From Candidatus Scybalocola fimicaballi (GTDB lineage: Bacteria > Bacteroidota > Bacteroidia > Bacteroidales > Paludibacteraceae), in the NCBI GenBank assembly GCA_002317115.1, contig DCIP01000159.1, forward strand, positions 1 through 15,983: a stretch of 15,983 nt of DNA. Direction: 5' to 3'. The translations under genes were made by a program, and so were the position numbers. Numbering within the stretch: the first letter of the stretch is position 1; every line of letters starts with the position of its first letter. This document shows, in pieces, positions 15,078 to 15,983 of this stretch. Below the pieces are notes generated by a model. The model saw nothing but the letters and a program-made list of their open reading frames with translations, searched no databases and was not told the DNA's origin.

Positions 15078-15130
15078 GTTACACGCACGTCCGTGCGTCT
15101 CTACGAGTTCTGGTTCGTGCGAAAATGAAT
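15078..15130 (-). repeat. Left REP / inverted repeat
   Basis: The outer 32 nt are identical to the reverse complement of the right copy. After an 8-nt dissimilar stretch, similarity resumes over 13 nt (TGCGA...GAAT, 10/13). The hairpin ACGCACG/CGTGCGT occupies 15083-15098. GTAG, read on the minus strand, is at 15105-15102. It lies just downstream of the transposase stop. Confidence 0.85.
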
Positions 15131-15134
15131 CTGA

Positions 15135-15716
15135 TTAATGTTTTGAAAACATATCGTTATTCCAATTTTCCGGATTGGCAACTATATAATCAGAAATTTT
15201 TCTGTATTCATCGCTATCACGGATTATATGATCGTAATAATTGGATTGCCACAAAGGATTCAATTTGTTGAATTTTGGAATTTTAAGATTATTTCTATCA
15301 ATAAAATTGTCAATTTGGGAAATCGTAGAAGATTTTAGACCTCCAATAAATGATGATATTGATTTCGGTTTCCTTATTAACGGGAAATATTCTTTTTGCT
15401 TTTCAGATGAATGATTTTTCTGATACAAATCTGTACATATGGACTTGTCTAATATAATTATCGCATGCCAATGGTTAGGCATAAGAATAAAGTCACCCAG
15501 ATATAATTCTTTTCTCAATTCAAATGATTTGAAAAATTCATCATAAACAATTTTGCCAAAATCGTTCAATACCATTTCGTCGTTTATGATTTCCCCGAAG
15601 AATTCTTGTCTGTACGCTGTCACTGATGTAATGAAATAATGGCCATTGCCTGCATAATCCCATTCGCGCATTCTATTAGAAGAAATACGATATTTGTTTT
15701 TGAATAAATCTTCCAT
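15135..15716 (-). CDS. REP-associated tyrosine transposase (RAYT, Y1_Tnp/HUH family)
   Basis: 193 residues. The HUH motif is present as NHWHAIIIL (H82 and H84), and the C-terminal family signature YDHIIRDSDEYRKISDYIVANPENW (161-185) contains the candidate catalytic Tyr (Y177 in DYIVANP; Y160/Y161 are less likely). The N-terminal 'YFITSVTAYRQEFFG' also matches Y1 transposases. Such enzymes cut single-stranded DNA at REP hairpins through a 5'-phosphotyrosine link and are usually domesticated single-copy genes that maintain REP sequences in the genome. The gene looks intact, has a consensus promoter, and lies between two REP copies that it probably recognises. The start at 15716 gives the family-typical short N-terminus before 'RMREWDYAGNGHYF'. 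Confidence 0.9.
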   Translation of the reverse strand: MEDLFKNKYRISSNRMREWDYAGNGHYFITSVTAYRQEFFGEIINDEMVLNDFGKIVYDEFFKSFELRKELYLGDFILMPNHWHAIIILDKSICTDLYQKNHSSEKQKEYFPLIRKPKSISSFIGGLKSSTISQIDNFIDRNNLKIPKFNKLNPLWQSNYYDHIIRDSDEYRKISDYIVANPENWNNDMFSKH

Positions 15717-15738
15717 TTTTACATGTTACTAATTTTTA

Positions 15739-15770
15739 CAAAATTAAAAATCGTTATTGAAATCTGCAAA
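15739..15770 (-). promoter_or_regulatory. Promoter of the RAYT gene
   Basis: On the minus strand TTTG (15770-15767), 20 bp, then TAATTTTG (15746-15739) is a full Bacteroidota -33/-7 match. The predicted start of transcription is near 15733, about 17 nt before the ATG. Confidence 0.7.
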
Positions 15771-15815
15771 ATATGTTTATGGCAAATATCATTTTTTCAT
15801 AATAACACCAATCAG

Positions 15816-15868
15816 ATTCTATATCGCACAGGTCTAAACTCGTAGAGACGCACGGACGTGCGTGTAAC
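15816..15868 (+). repeat. Right REP / inverted repeat
   Basis: Exact inverted copy of the left REP over 15837-15868, with imperfect extension inward to 15816. GTAG at 15842-15845 precedes the hairpin ACGCACG-GA-CGTGCGT (15848-15863). Confidence 0.85.
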
Positions 15869-15879
15869 ACACGATAAAT

Positions 15880-15945
15880 TTTTACGCTCGTCCTACGGGC
15901 TCGCGTTTTGGGGATGGGCAAGGGCTTCCGCCCTTTGCAATCCTC
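15880..15945. repeat. Palindromic intergenic repeat next to the REP element
   Basis: The segment 15910-15945 folds into a long imperfect hairpin: GCAAGGGC, loop TTCC, GCCCTTTGC, with an outer arm GGGGAT/ATCCTC. It is preceded by a GC-rich stretch (ACGCTCGTCCTACGGGCTCG). Its higher G+C than its surroundings and its palindromic form fit a dispersed intergenic repeat. The overlapping 70-codon minus-strand frame is not called as a gene. Confidence 0.5.
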
Positions 15946-15969
15946 ATTTTCGAACATTTCCCCCAAATT

Positions 15970-15983
15970 ATGAATTATGAATT
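15970..15983. repeat. ATGAATT tandem repeat at the window edge
   Basis: Two exact 7-bp units (ATGAATT), probably continuing beyond the window. This is a simple AT-rich intergenic repeat related in style to the tract at 4657-4690. Confidence 0.45.

Larger units (their letters stand above)
15078..15868. mobile_element. REP element: RAYT transposase gene between inverted REP hairpins
   Basis: A 791-bp unit bounded by inverted repeats that match exactly over 32 nt (15078-15109 and 15837-15868). It encloses a Y1/HUH transposase gene on the minus strand. Each end holds a REP-like hairpin (ACGCACG, 2 nt, CGTGCGT) with a GTAG tetranucleotide just inside it, as in enterobacterial REP sequences recognised by TnpA-REP. 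No target duplication is visible, which is expected for this class. Confidence 0.8.

Noticed and set aside
15754..15966. 70-codon minus-strand open frame at the right end
   Set aside because: It lies across the right REP copy, the GC-rich palindrome and the RAYT promoter region, and its composition follows these repeats; no ribosome-binding site or family resemblance.

Overview
The window looks like chromosomal DNA from an anaerobic member of the Bacteroidales (Prevotella/Bacteroides/Muribaculaceae-like; genus not resolved). The reasons are Bacteroidota-type promoters (a -7 box TAnnTTTG, with a TTTG/TTG -33 box about 20 bp upstream where one is visible), a DnaE1-type polymerase with the family's insert, an Fe/Mn-type superoxide dismutase, a giant oxygen-sensitive-type activase fusion, and ATPases with AAA+ plus nuclease-like C-terminal domains. 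Base composition is moderately AT-rich.

Layout, left to right. 1-195 is the C-terminal end of a TPR protein. 391-4656 (+) is a 1421-residue fusion of two BadF/BadG-type activase domains and two HgdB-like/DUF2229 cysteine-rich halves, closed by a clear terminator. 4745-4888 is a regular array of six alternately inverted 8-10 bp half-sites with a 53-bp period. It runs into the promoter of an AAA ATPase with a C-terminal nuclease-like domain (4928-6385, +). A bidirectional terminator separates this from convergent minus-strand genes: superoxide dismutase (6468-7079), a secreted protein of unknown function (7267-8244), dnaE (8398-12414) and a secreted DUF1566/Lcl-type protein (12479-13531). Next come an AAA_14/DUF4143 ATPase on the minus strand (13677-14861) and, just upstream of it, two tandem 22-bp near-palindromes (14905-14945). 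The right end is a compact REP element: a REP-associated tyrosine transposase (15135-15716, -) between inverted repeats that match perfectly over 32 nt, followed by a palindromic intergenic repeat.

How the genes relate. Housekeeping genes (dnaE, sodB) are interleaved with accessory modules. The activase fusion is probably a self-contained ATP-dependent low-potential redox enzyme whose substrate cannot be read from sequence. The most interesting signal is shared by the two ATPase genes: they belong to different subfamilies, yet each is preceded by its own array of alternating inverted half-sites, and each array ends at the expected -33 position of that gene's promoter. This suggests that each ATPase locus carries a private DNA-recognition array, for autoregulation or for DNA targeting by the ATPase/nuclease protein. 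The DNA layout is directly visible; the function is inference. No gene-free stretch exceeds 300 bases.
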